A stretch of DNA of 36,984 nucleotides from Blastococcus sp. KM273128 (lineage in GTDB: Bacteria; Actinomycetota; Actinomycetes; Mycobacteriales; Geodermatophilaceae): assembly GCF_021698975.1 (NCBI RefSeq), contig NZ_SSXA01000038.1, forward strand, positions 1 to 36,984, written 5' to 3'. Position 1 is the stretch's first letter; each line of letters starts with the position of its first letter. The position numbers were made by a program, and so were the translations under genes. The notes beneath the pieces were generated by a model. That model was not told the DNA's origin. It made no database searches and was given only the letters and a program-made list of their open reading frames with translations. This document shows, piece after piece, positions 14,769 to 23,800 of this stretch.

Positions 14769-15431
14769 ATGACCACGAGCACCGCCCCCATGCAGGGCAC
14801 GCGCACCGGCGTCCTCCGGCGGCTGGTGCCGCTGGCCGGCGCGGCCTCCGTCGTCGCCGCCTACGCGGGCGCCTCGCTGGGGGACCTGGGCGGCGCGGGG
14901 TTGAACCCGTCGATGGCACCCGACCTGCTCGCCGCCCGCCTGCAGGAGCACGTCGGCAGCCTGCGGGCGGGCGCCTCCCTGCTGTCGGTGGGCGCGGTGC
15001 TCGCCGCCGTCTTCGCCGGGCCGCTCTGGCAGCGGCTGCGCGCGGCGTCGGGGCCGGTGGCCGTCGTCGGGGCCGCGGGCGCGGTGCTCGCCGCCGCCCA
15101 GTGGCTCGCCTTCGCCACCGACGGGATCGGCCTGGCCACCGCCGCCGACGTGGGCAACGGTGCGACGGCGCAGGTGCTGCTCACCACCGGCTGGGAGAGC
15201 GCGCGCACCGCGGCCGTGCCCTCGCTGGTCATGGTGCTCGCGGTGGTCGTCGCCGGGTTCGGCTCCGGCTGCTTCCCGCGCTGGTTCAGCTGGTTCAGCG
15301 CCGCGACCCTGGTGCCGCTGCTCGTGGCCCTCACCGCCGTCGGACCGTCCGGGCTGCTCGGCTTCGTGTTCGGCGGCCTGTGGCTCGTCGTTGCCTCGGT
15401 CGTCCTCACCCGGGACGCACCGGCCCGCTGA
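14769..15431 (+). CDS. Membrane protein of unknown function
   Basis: The 220-aa protein has about six hydrophobic segments, e.g. LVPLAGAASVVAAYAGASLG, LLSVGAVLAAVFAGPLW, GPVAVVGAAGAVLAAAQWLA, VPSLVMVLAVVVAGFGSG and LLGFVFGGLWLVVASVVL. A loop (FATDGIGLATAADVGNGATA) is conserved-looking but does not identify a family to me. The ATG follows GGAG by 5 nt. The upstream gene is divergent and the MFS gene downstream is convergent, with an 11-nt gap, so it is probably transcribed alone. Confidence 0.75.
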   Translation: MTTSTAPMQGTRTGVLRRLVPLAGAASVVAAYAGASLGDLGGAGLNPSMAPDLLAARLQEHVGSLRAGASLLSVGAVLAAVFAGPLWQRLRAASGPVAVVGAAGAVLAAAQWLAFATDGIGLATAADVGNGATAQVLLTTGWESARTAAVPSLVMVLAVVVAGFGSGCFPRWFSWFSAATLVPLLVALTAVGPSGLLGFVFGGLWLVVASVVLTRDAPAR

Positions 15432-15441
15432 CCGGCGCGGC

Positions 15442-16695
15442 TCAGCTCCCGGGGGGCACGGGACGGCGCAGCACCGAGGGGCGGCACACCACGGCCGCGC
15501 CGAGCACCAGCACCGCCGTCACCACCAGCGCCGCACCGACCGTGAGCAGGTCGGCCAGCGCGCCGTTCAGCGCAGCGGCCAGCGGCCGGGAGCCGACGAA
15601 GCCCATCAGCCAGAGCGCCATGATCCGGCCGATGTACTCCCGCGGCACCCGGTCGTAGAGCAGCGTCGTGATGCCGTTCATCGCCAGCGTCAGCCCGATG
15701 CCACCGACGACGAACGCGACGACGGCGGCGGGCACGTTCCAGCTCGCCGCGAGCCCCACCGCCGAGCCGGCCAGCAGCACCAGCCCCGTCGTCGCCAGTT
15801 GCGCGTGGTCGAGCCACCGGACCAGGGCCACCTGCGCGAAGAAGCCGAGGAAGGCACCGGCACCGAACGCCGACGCCAGCACGCCGACGAGCTCCGGACC
15901 ACCGCCGAGGACGTCGGCCAGCGAGGGCCCCAGGGTGACGGCCGGGTCGGCCCCGACGCCCACCGCGGTGACGCCGAGCAGCAGGACGCCCACCACCGGG
16001 TCGGTGCGCAGGTACCGCACCCCCGCGATGACCGACAGCCGCGGCCCGGGGGCGGTGGCCGCACCCGGCGTCCGCAGCCGGAACACCGCGATCAGGAACA
16101 CCAGGTGGCCGACGGCGGCGAGCCCGAAGGCGACGCCGTAGCCCGCGGTCGCGGCCACCACGCCGCCCACCGCCGGCCCGACCGCCCGGCCCACCGAGAA
16201 GGTGAGGTTGTCCAGCGCCACGGCCCGGGCCACCTCGCCCGGCCGCACCAGCGACGGCAGCAGCGCCTGCATCGCCGGCCCGCCCACGGAGAACCCGAGC
16301 CCGACCACCAGTGCGGTGACCATGACCACCCACGGCGGCACGTCGGAGACGTCGGGGGTCAGCAGCACCCAGCCGGAGAGGATCGCCGCACCCAGCGTGC
16401 ACAGGGTGCGGCCGAGCAGGATCTGCCGGCGCGGGCTGCCGCGGTCGGCCATCGCGCCGCTCAGCGGGGTCAGCACCAGCTGCGGCACGAACTGCGCGAA
16501 GCTCACCAGCCCGACGAGGAACGCCGACGCGGTGAGCTGCCAGACGAGCGCGGCGCTGGCGATGTTCTGGATCCAGATGCCGACGTTGGCCAGCAGCTTG
16601 CCGGCCCAGTAGGGCCCGAAGACGGGGTCGGTGACCAGCCGGCGGGACGGGCGGGGTGCGGCGGGCCCGGGCCCCGGTTCTCCTCCGCCGTCCAC
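15442..16695 (-). CDS. Major facilitator superfamily exporter (EntS-like)
   Basis: A 417-aa transporter with about twelve membrane segments. NVGIWIQNIASAALVWQLT and the loop GAMADRGSPRRQILLGRT (the MFS motif A between segments 2 and 3) are characteristic, as is PSLVRPGEVARAVALDN before segment 5 of the MFS_3/EntS group, which exports siderophores and drugs. No siderophore genes are nearby, so the substrate is unknown. I place the start at GTG 16693-16695, 8 nt after TAGATT on the minus strand (leaderless); GTG at 16701 or a longer frame to 16734 are alternatives. Confidence 0.82.
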   Translation of the reverse strand: MDGGGEPGPGPAAPRPSRRLVTDPVFGPYWAGKLLANVGIWIQNIASAALVWQLTASAFLVGLVSFAQFVPQLVLTPLSGAMADRGSPRRQILLGRTLCTLGAAILSGWVLLTPDVSDVPPWVVMVTALVVGLGFSVGGPAMQALLPSLVRPGEVARAVALDNLTFSVGRAVGPAVGGVVAATAGYGVAFGLAAVGHLVFLIAVFRLRTPGAATAPGPRLSVIAGVRYLRTDPVVGVLLLGVTAVGVGADPAVTLGPSLADVLGGGPELVGVLASAFGAGAFLGFFAQVALVRWLDHAQLATTGLVLLAGSAVGLAASWNVPAAVVAFVVGGIGLTLAMNGITTLLYDRVPREYIGRIMALWLMGFVGSRPLAAALNGALADLLTVGAALVVTAVLVLGAAVVCRPSVLRRPVPPGS

Positions 16696-16703
16696 TGCCA
16701 CGC

Positions 16704-16709
16704 AATCTA
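16704..16709 (-). promoter_or_regulatory. -10 element TAGATT for the MFS gene
   Basis: On the minus strand TAGATT is followed after 8 nt by GTG (16693-16695) with no ribosome site between, consistent with a leaderless transcript. Confidence 0.45.
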
Positions 16710-16872
16710 GGCAGCCCCGCCGGACGCCGGTCACCCGGGGTCGGGGGCGGCCGCCTCCTCACCGGCATGCGCCTCGCTGCGGTTCTGCGGGCTTCATGAC
16801 CACCGGGAGACGCATCCCGGCGATCGACGGCGCCGGCGGGGCGGACGACGGCGCCGACCACCCCGGACGGCC

Positions 16873-16908
16873 GAGGGCCCTCCTCCCCGGGCGGGGAGGA
16901 GGGCCCTC
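16873..16908 (-). terminator. Strong perfect hairpin after the secreted hydrolase gene
   Basis: Arms 16873-16888 and 16893-16908 pair perfectly over 16 bp with a GGGC loop, 24 nt past the stop of the minus-strand hydrolase gene. No U-tract. It also separates that gene from the MFS promoter. Confidence 0.8.
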
Positions 16909-16931
16909 AGGTCGTGCGGTGGCGCGCTACA

Positions 16932-18383
16932 TCACGGGGTCGGGCACTCGTCGTAGAAGACGCGGGTGCCGGTGCGCACCGGGGTGGTGAACTCGCACCC
17001 GTAGTCCGGGTCGGCGACGACCTCGGGGTCGAGCACCGAGGCGCCGGCCGGCTTCACGCCGTTCTCCACCCAGTTCACCAGGTCGAGGAACTGGCTGGCC
17101 GCCTCCTCCGGGGTGTACTCGCAGTGCCCGGCGGCGCGGATCGGCCGCTGGACCAGCAGGTCGGCGTTGCCCTGGGCGGCGACGTCGCGGGCGTAGTACT
17201 GCTCCATCGAGAACGGCACGTAGTAGTCGCCGAGGGTGTGCGAGGAGAGCACCGGGACGTCGATGTCACCGGTGATCGCCGGCACCGGCACCGACAGGTA
17301 CGTCGACCGGGTCTTCGGCGCCGGCGCCACCCGCTCGATGCGCTGGTCGAGGGTGCTGCCGTCCTCGAACGCGTAGTCCACCGGGTAGTCCTGGTCGGCG
17401 TTGGTCCAGACCGCGCCCGGCAGCACGCCGTCGAGCCCACCCGGCTCGGTGGTCACGACGCCGTACACGAAGTTCTGGCCCTCCCAGTAGCCGAAGGCCT
17501 CGTCGTCGCCGGGGCGCTCGCCGCCGGTGATCGCCGTGATGTTGTCGCGGAAGACCTCGCCCTCCTCGGTGAGCCCCGAGTACACCGGGGTCGCCGTGGT
17601 GGGGGTGCCCAGCGCGGCCTTGAACTGAGGCACCGCCTGCGAGAAGTACTCCGCCTGCGAGGGGAACGGGTAGGCGTCCACGCCGGAGAGCGTCTGCGCC
17701 AGCAGGTTGTAGTCGAGGAAGAAGTCGTAGAGCTCGTAGTCGCCCATGACGCCGCACATCGGCGCCGCGCCGTCCCACTCCACGCCGCGGTCCCGCTCGA
17801 GCAGCGTGCCGATGACGTGCCCGCCCATCGAGACGCCCTGCAGGTAGCGATGGTCGGCCTTCCCCACCCGCGCGTCGAAGACCTGCGCCAGCCGCTCGGT
17901 GGCGAGCGCGCCGGCCTCGATGTCGTACCGGTTCTCCCCGTAGGACGACGCCGCCCAGGCGAAGCCGTTCTCGATGTAGGTGCGCCGCAGGTCGTAGCTC
18001 GGGTCGCTGACGTAGACGGTGGTGCCGGTGCCGCGGTAGCCGTGCTCCCAGAAGACGACGTCGCCGTTCCAGTCCAGCGGCACCTCGATGCGGTAGGCCG
18101 AGCCGCGGTCGATGCCGTAGAGCACCTTGCTGATCGGGTTGCCGGCCTCGTCGGTGAGCGGCACGAACTCCGCGCCCTGCCCGCCGTTCACGTAGTCGTA
18201 CCGCGGGTCGGCGACCGTCCAGCGGAGATTGTAGACGGGCTCCTTCGGGGACTGCTGGACCGGCTGCCACTCCGGGTTCGACGACTCCGGGGCGGCGAGG
18301 GCCGGGCCCCCGACGGTGAAGGCCCCGAGGCCGACGCCTGCGGCGAGGGCGAGGGGGACCAACCGGTTGCGGTGCAGGGACAA
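16932..18383 (-). CDS. Secreted alpha/beta hydrolase
   Basis: A 483-aa exported protein. A signal peptide (RNRLVPLALAAGVGLGAFTV, cleavage likely after ALA near residue 30) is followed by a hydrolase domain with WEHGYRGTG (112-120, oxyanion region), the nucleophile elbow GVSMGG (Ser 185), Asp 386 in HTLGDYYVP and His 420 in AAGHCEY, a plausible catalytic triad. A long cap region lies between 200 and 370. It most resembles secreted esterases or prolyl-peptidase-like hydrolases; the substrate is unknown. The start is a TTG at 18381-18383, supported by GAAGGAG 7 nt upstream and by the complete signal peptide. A strong terminator follows. Confidence 0.85.
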   Translation of the reverse strand: MSLHRNRLVPLALAAGVGLGAFTVGGPALAAPESSNPEWQPVQQSPKEPVYNLRWTVADPRYDYVNGGQGAEFVPLTDEAGNPISKVLYGIDRGSAYRIEVPLDWNGDVVFWEHGYRGTGTTVYVSDPSYDLRRTYIENGFAWAASSYGENRYDIEAGALATERLAQVFDARVGKADHRYLQGVSMGGHVIGTLLERDRGVEWDGAAPMCGVMGDYELYDFFLDYNLLAQTLSGVDAYPFPSQAEYFSQAVPQFKAALGTPTTATPVYSGLTEEGEVFRDNITAITGGERPGDDEAFGYWEGQNFVYGVVTTEPGGLDGVLPGAVWTNADQDYPVDYAFEDGSTLDQRIERVAPAPKTRSTYLSVPVPAITGDIDVPVLSSHTLGDYYVPFSMEQYYARDVAAQGNADLLVQRPIRAAGHCEYTPEEAASQFLDLVNWVENGVKPAGASVLDPEVVADPDYGCEFTTPVRTGTRVFYDECPTP

Positions 18384-18477
18384 GATGCGACTCCTTCGTC
18401 GGCACTGTGCTGCGCGTCACTAGGGCGCCTCTGTCTACCCCACGGCCGGGTGAACCGCGTACTCGGGCCCGGGCCCC

Positions 18478-20016
18478 TCAGCGCAGCGTGGCGACGATCA
18501 GGTGCGGGCCGGGCTCGGCGAGCGCCTGGCGCAGCTGCTCGGCCAGCTCCTCCGCCGTCCCCGCTCGGCTCGCCGGCACGCCCATCCCCTCTGCGATCCC
18601 GACGAAGTCCAGCCGCGGGCCACCCAGGTCGAGCAGCTTGCGGGCGCGCTCGCCGTCGTTGGCCGCGCCGACCCGGGAGAGCTCGTGCTCGAGGATCTTG
18701 TACGAGCCGTTGTCGCAGACGATCGTCGTGATGTCGGCCTGCTCGCGGGCGTAGCTCCACAGCGCCGAGATCGTGTACATCGCGCTGCCGTCGGCCTGGA
18801 TGCCGATCACCGGGCGGTCCGGGCAGGCCACCGCCGCGCCCAGCGCCATCGGCAGGCCGTCGCCGATGGCGCCGCCGGTGAGCGCCAGCCAGTCGTGCCG
18901 CGGGCCGGCCGAGGTCATCTCGGTGAGCCCGGCCCCGGAGGTGAGCGCCTCGTCGACGACGATCGCCCCCTCCGGCAGCAGCGCGCCGACGACCGCGGCC
19001 ATCGTGCGCGGGGTCAGCTGGCCGGTGGGCAGTTCGGGCCGCTCGAACTCGGCGACCTCCGGCTTGGCGTCGGGCGCGACCAGGTCGGCCAGCGCCCGCA
19101 GCGCCGCGGTGCCGTCCTCCCCCGGCGCGCTGAGCACGTGCACCGAGCAGTCCTCGGGCACCGGGTGGCCGGGCACGCCGGGGTAGCCGAAGAAGTGCAC
19201 GGGCGCCGTGGCGCCGGCCAGCACGAGGTGGCGGGTGCCGGCGAGCGCGGCCATCGCCATCTCCGGCGGGTAGGGCAGCCGGTGCAGGTCGGGCAGCCCG
19301 GCACCGCGCGTGGACCGGGCCGGGAAGGTCTCCACCATCAGCCGCACCCCGGTGCCCGCGGCGACCTGCGCGGCGGCCAGCTGGCCCTCCTCGCCCATGA
19401 CGTCGCCGCCGAGCAGGAGCACCACCGGCTCGTCGGCGCGCACCACCGCGGCGACGTCCTCCACCACGGACGGCGCGACCCGCGGCCGCGGCCGGGCCGG
19501 GCGCGGGGCGGCGACCTCGCCGCCCTCCTCCCACGACACGTCGGCGGGGAGGACCAGCGTGGCGATGCCGCCGGTGGCGACCGCGGCCACGGCGTCGGCG
19601 GCGTCGGCGGCGACGTCGGCCGGGGACAGCGAGCGGCGCACCCACGAGGAGAAGGTGCCGGCGACGGCGTCGATGTCGGACTCCAGCGGCGCGTCCAGCC
19701 GCTTGTGCGTGCGCGCGTGGTCGCCGACGACGTTGAGCATCGGCGCCCGGCCGCGGCGGGCGTTGTGCAGGTTGGCCAGCCCGTTGCCCATGCCCGGGCC
19801 CAGGTGCAGCAGCGTCGCCGCGGGCCGGCCGGTCATGCGCGCCCAGCCGTCGGCGGCACCGGTGGCGACGCCCTCGAACAGCGTCAGCACCCCGCGCATC
19901 TCCGGGACGTCGTCCAGGGCGGCGACGAAGTGCATCTCCGACGTGCCGGGGTTGGCGAAGCAGACGTCGACGCCCGCGTCGACCAGGGTCCGGATCAGTG
20001 CCTGTGCGCCGTTCAC
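18478..20016 (-). CDS. Thiamine-diphosphate enzyme, acetolactate-synthase-like (IlvX type)
   Basis: The 512-aa protein has the three-domain layout of ThDP decarboxylases/synthases. The N-terminal Pyr domain holds the catalytic Glu in TLFEGVATGAADGWARMTG (Glu 49), with the family's VCFANPGTSEMHFV before it. The C-terminal PP domain carries GGAIGDGLPMALGAA and the ThDP/Mg motif starting at QADGSAMYTISALWSY and ending in CDNGSYKIL. The middle FAD-type domain is short. This size and pattern resemble M. tuberculosis IlvX and benzoylformate-decarboxylase-like proteins rather than true biosynthetic AHAS, and no small subunit is nearby. GTG start, 4 nt after the EthD gene. Confidence 0.83.
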   Translation of the reverse strand: MNGAQALIRTLVDAGVDVCFANPGTSEMHFVAALDDVPEMRGVLTLFEGVATGAADGWARMTGRPAATLLHLGPGMGNGLANLHNARRGRAPMLNVVGDHARTHKRLDAPLESDIDAVAGTFSSWVRRSLSPADVAADAADAVAAVATGGIATLVLPADVSWEEGGEVAAPRPARPRPRVAPSVVEDVAAVVRADEPVVLLLGGDVMGEEGQLAAAQVAAGTGVRLMVETFPARSTRGAGLPDLHRLPYPPEMAMAALAGTRHLVLAGATAPVHFFGYPGVPGHPVPEDCSVHVLSAPGEDGTAALRALADLVAPDAKPEVAEFERPELPTGQLTPRTMAAVVGALLPEGAIVVDEALTSGAGLTEMTSAGPRHDWLALTGGAIGDGLPMALGAAVACPDRPVIGIQADGSAMYTISALWSYAREQADITTIVCDNGSYKILEHELSRVGAANDGERARKLLDLGGPRLDFVGIAEGMGVPASRAGTAEELAEQLRQALAEPGPHLIVATLR

Positions 20017-20020
20017 CGGG

Positions 20021-20332
20021 TCAGCTCACCTGCTGGACGTCGAAGTGGGCGAACGTGGCGCCGCCGGTGGCGAAGTTGGCGAGGTCCTGCCCGGCCGCCC
20101 GCCCCTCCGGCGACCCCAGGGCCTGCTTCATCGCGTCCTCGGAGTCGAAGTCGAGCTCGGCGACCAGGTACGGCGCGGGCTGCGCCGGGTCCAGCGCCAC
20201 CGCCTTGCCGTAGGTCAGCCGCACCAGGCCGGGCTGCCGCAGCGCCAGCGGCGTGTGCGTCTCCCGGTAGTAGGCGTCGAACGCCGCCGGGTCCTCCGGC
20301 TGTCCGTAGCTGACCACGAGCCTGTGCACCAT
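20021..20332 (-). CDS. EthD-family protein
   Basis: A 103-aa ferredoxin-like fold protein: MVHRLVVSYGQPEDPAAFDA then YYRETHTPLA, LVRLTYGKAV, YLVAELDFDSEDAMKQAL and ATFAHFDVQQ, all characteristic of EthD (dimeric alpha/beta barrel) proteins. Such proteins accompany degradation pathways, e.g. EthB ether degradation, with a role still unclear. Start behind AAGGAG. It is followed after 4 nt by the ThDP enzyme, which suggests a shared catabolic pathway. Confidence 0.85.
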   Translation of the reverse strand: MVHRLVVSYGQPEDPAAFDAYYRETHTPLALRQPGLVRLTYGKAVALDPAQPAPYLVAELDFDSEDAMKQALGSPEGRAAGQDLANFATGGATFAHFDVQQVS

Positions 20333-20415
20333 CCCGAACTCCTTCCGCGGGTCTCCGCCCGCCAGCAAACAGCTCATCGGGCCGCGGCGCGAGTCCGCCG
20401 TCCACCGCCGCGCGG

Positions 20416-20424
20416 TTGTCCACA
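20416..20424 (+). promoter_or_regulatory. Exact DnaA-box-like 9-mer upstream of the WXG100 gene
   Basis: TTGTCCACA, the actinobacterial DnaA-box consensus, 105 nt before the WXG100 start. A second exact copy in reverse orientation lies upstream of the EccC gene. A TACGTT -10-like element is at 20464-20469. Confidence 0.45.
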
Positions 20425-20528
20425 GGCCCCCGCCGAGCGGGCGGACCGGCTGCTCAGCGCTGTTACGTTCCGCCGCACATCCGCTCCCGCCGGTGCCCGG
20501 TGCACCCGGACCTCCTGATTGGAACCCC

Positions 20529-20825
20529 ATGGCGAACGTCAACGTCACCTACCAGCAGATGGAAGACGCCGGTGGCCGGCTCGCCGGCGGGCGGGCCGAG
20601 ATCGACGGCATGCTCGCGCAGCTGAAGGGCCTGGTCGACCAGCTCGTCGCCGAGGGCTACGTCACCGACGCCTCCAGCCGCAGCTTTGCCGCCGCCTACG
20701 ACGAGTTCACCGCCGGCGCCCGCAACACCGTCGCCGGCCTCGACGGCATGGCTCAGTACCTGACCCAGGCCGCCGCCACCTTCCGCGAGGCCGACGCCCA
20801 GCTCGCCGGGGCCCTCGGCCGCTGA
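20529..20825 (+). CDS. WXG100/ESAT-6-like protein lacking the WXG residues
   Basis: A 98-aa helical hairpin protein: MANVNVTYQQMEDAGGRLAG opens the first helix, and RSFAAAYDEFTAGARNTVAG starts the second. Between them, where WXG is expected, stands GYVTDASSRSF. FREAD (85-89) near the end corresponds to the YxxxD/E export signal with Phe for Tyr. WXG100 proteins are secreted as dimers by type VII systems. Only one such gene is here, so it may form a homodimer. It converges on the EccC-type ATPase that would export it, separated by a terminator. Confidence 0.82.
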   Translation: MANVNVTYQQMEDAGGRLAGGRAEIDGMLAQLKGLVDQLVAEGYVTDASSRSFAAAYDEFTAGARNTVAGLDGMAQYLTQAAATFREADAQLAGALGR

Positions 20826-20842
20826 CCGCACCGGCGCACCGC

Positions 20843-20877
20843 CGACGGCCGCCCCGCTCCGCGCGAGGCGGCCGTCG
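20843..20877. terminator. Bidirectional hairpin between WXG100 and eccC
   Basis: Arms CGACGGCCGCC (20843-20853) and GGCGGCCGTCG (20867-20877), 11 bp perfect, 13-nt loop, between the two convergent genes. Confidence 0.65.
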
Positions 20878-20899
20878 CCGTTCCCGGGGCCGGCCGCGG

Positions 20900-23800
20900 T
20901 CAGGGCGCGGTGGGGACGGCGATCGTGCGCAGAGCCCCGTCGCCGAGGTGCAGCAGCCCGCGCCCGGGCCGCACCGCGCCGCCGAGGGCGCTGCGGGGGA
21001 CCCGCACCCCGATCAGGTCACCGTCGGTGCTGCCCTGCGGTGAGAGCAGCACCCCCTGCCGGGCCTTCCGCGCCTCCACCTGCCAGCCCGACAGCCCCGT
21101 GCACAGCGCGTCGGCGTTCCCGCCCAGCACCAGCCCCCGCCCCGGTACGTCCCCGCGCACGACCGCGCGGAACACCTCACCCGCGGGGCAGTCCCGCAGC
21201 ACCTCGCCGTCGTCCAGCAGCAGCACCAGCGGCCGGCCGGGGTCGGCGGCCAGCAGCTCCTGCCACCGGCGGGCGGGCGCCGCGGGGTCGTCCACGACGT
21301 CGAGCACCCCGGGCCGGCCGGCCAGCGCCCGCAGCGGGGAGGGCCGCGGCGCACCGACGACGACGGCGGTGCCCTGCCGCAGCAGCGACTCCGCCATCAC
21401 GGCCAGCAGCGTGCTGCGGCCCGACCGCGGCGGACCGGCGACGACGAACGCCGGCCCCCGCTCGACCAGGTCGGGGCCGGTGGCGGCCAGCTCGTCGCCA
21501 CCCACGCCGACCAGTGCGAAGCCCCGGCCGGCGCCGGGCGGGCGCAGGTCCCAGGCGGCCTCGAAGCCCAGCCGCGCGGGCAGCACGTCGACGCGGAACG
21601 GGCGGGCCGCCGGCGGCAGCAGCGCGTCCCGGACGTGCGCCTCCTTCGCGATCGCGGCGAGCGCCGCCGCCTGACCCTGCCCGGACGCGTCCTCGCCGAG
21701 CAGCGCCACCTGCGTCTCCACCGCGCCCTCGACGGTGACCGCCCGGCCCGGCGGCAGCCACTCGGGCACCTGCCGGCCGGGCACGCCGACGAGCGGGTAG
21801 TCGCCGCGGTCGGCCAGCCGCAGCACCAGCCGGCCGTCGACGAGGGAGGAGAGCCGCCCGGTGCCCAGCGAACGGTCGCCGGTGACCACCACCGAGATCC
21901 CTGCCGAGCCGCCCTCGCGCACCAGCGCCGTGACGACGTCGGTGAGCCGGCCGCCGTCGAGCTCGCCGAGCACCGGGGTGAAGCCCTCCCACCGGTCGAG
22001 CAGCAGCAGGACGTGCGGCAGCCGCTCCCCCGCCGGCACCGAGCGGCGCTGCTCGGCGACGTCGGCGAAGCCGCCCTCGGCCAGCACCTGCTGGCGGCGC
22101 TCCAGCTCGCGGGCGAGCCGGTCGAGCAGCCGGGCGGCGCGCTCGGTCTGCATGCGGGTCACAACCGCGCCGCAGTGCGGCAGGTCGGCCAGCGGCAGCA
22201 GCGCCCCGTTGCCGCAGTCGAGCGCGTAGAGGTGCAGGTCGGCCGTCGAGCAGCGGGCCCCGGCGGCGCCCGCCAGGGTGCGCAGCAGCTGCGAGCGCCC
22301 GCTCCTCGGCGAGCCGACGACCAGCAGGTGCCCGTCGACCGCCGGGTCGAAGGCGGCCACCCGCCGCTCCTGGCTCGACGGGAGGTCCTGCAGGCCGTAG
22401 GGCAACCAGGTGGGGGCGGCCCCGGCCGCGAGGAGGTCGGCGGCCGCCACCCGCGCGGGCAGCGCCGGCAGCCACGGGCTGCGCTGCGCGGGCACGCCGT
22501 CGGCCTCCGCCGCCGCCCGCACGGCCTGCACCAGCACCGAGAGGTCGGTGACCTCGGCGTCGGCGGCGCGGGCGGCCGTCGCCGGTCGCCGCGGCGGCGC
22601 GTGGCCGAGCTGGTGCCAGCCCACCGGGACGACGAGCGGCGCGGCCGGGGCGGTGCTGCGCCGATCCGGCCGGCGCCCCCCGATGCGGGCGGCCTGGAAC
22701 GGCACGAGCCCGCCGTGCCCGAGCCGGGCGAACCCGCGGCCCGGCGCCGCCTTCGGGATCCGGGCGGCGTCGGGCGCGTCGAGCACGTCGCTGCTGTCCG
22801 CGCCGTCGGTCACCCGGAGCGAGATGCGCAGGTTGGTGTTGGCGCGGATCTCCGGCGACACCACGCCGCTGGGCCGCTGGGTGGCCAGCAGCAGGTGGAT
22901 GCCCAGCGACCGCCCCCGCTGCGCGACGTCGACCAGGCCGGTCACGAACTCGGGCAGCTCCCGCGCCAGCGACGCGAACTCGTCGATCACGATGAGCAGC
23001 CGCGGCAGGGGCGGCCGGGCCGGCTCGCGGGCCTGCAGCTCGACGTAGTCCTCGACGTCCTTCACCCCGGCGTCGGCCAGCCGGTGCTCGCGGTGGGTGA
23101 GCTCGGCCCGCAGCGAGGTGAGCGCCCGCTGCACGAGGTGGGCGTCCAGATCGGTCACCATGCCGACGGTGTGCGGCAGGTGCACGCACTCCCCGAAGGC
23201 GCTGCCGCCCTTGTAGTCGACGAGCACCAGGTTGAGCGCGTCCGGCCGGTTGGCCACCGCCAGCGAGGCGATCACCGTCTGCAGCAGCTCGGACTTGCCC
23301 GCACCGGTGGTCCCCGCGACCAGCCCGTGCGGCCCGTCGGTGCGCAGGTCGAGGGTGAACGGCCCGTGCAGCCCGGCGCCGGCGACCAGCCGGGTGCTGC
23401 GCCCCTCGAGCTGCCAGCGCGCCCGCACGCCGTCGGCGGTGGGGGGCTCCAGGCCCAGCAGGTCGAGCAGCCGCACGCTGCCCGGCAGGACGGCGTCGTC
23501 CTCCTCGAGGCTCACGTCGCGCAGCGGGGCCAGCGCACGGGCCGCCCGCTCGGCGAGCTCCACGGGCACCGGCTCGGCCAGCACCGCCGGCACCGGGTCG
23601 TGCCCGCTGCGGCGCAGCACCAGCCGGGCCTCCTCGGCCGGGTCGAGCACCGCCGTGGCCGTCGCCGCCTCCGGCAGGAAGCGCTCCTCCTCGTCGGCGC
23701 AGACGGCGTACACCCCGACCGCGGGGCCGTCCTGCAGCACCTGCGCCAGCCCGGGGGTGGCGCGCAGCGCCCGGTACCCGTCGACGACCAGCACGTGCGC

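Noticed and set aside
18465..18476. Palindrome GGGCCCGGGCCC upstream of the hydrolase gene
   Set aside because: Simple G/C palindrome next to the end of the ThDP gene; on its own it lacks a loop and is expected by composition.
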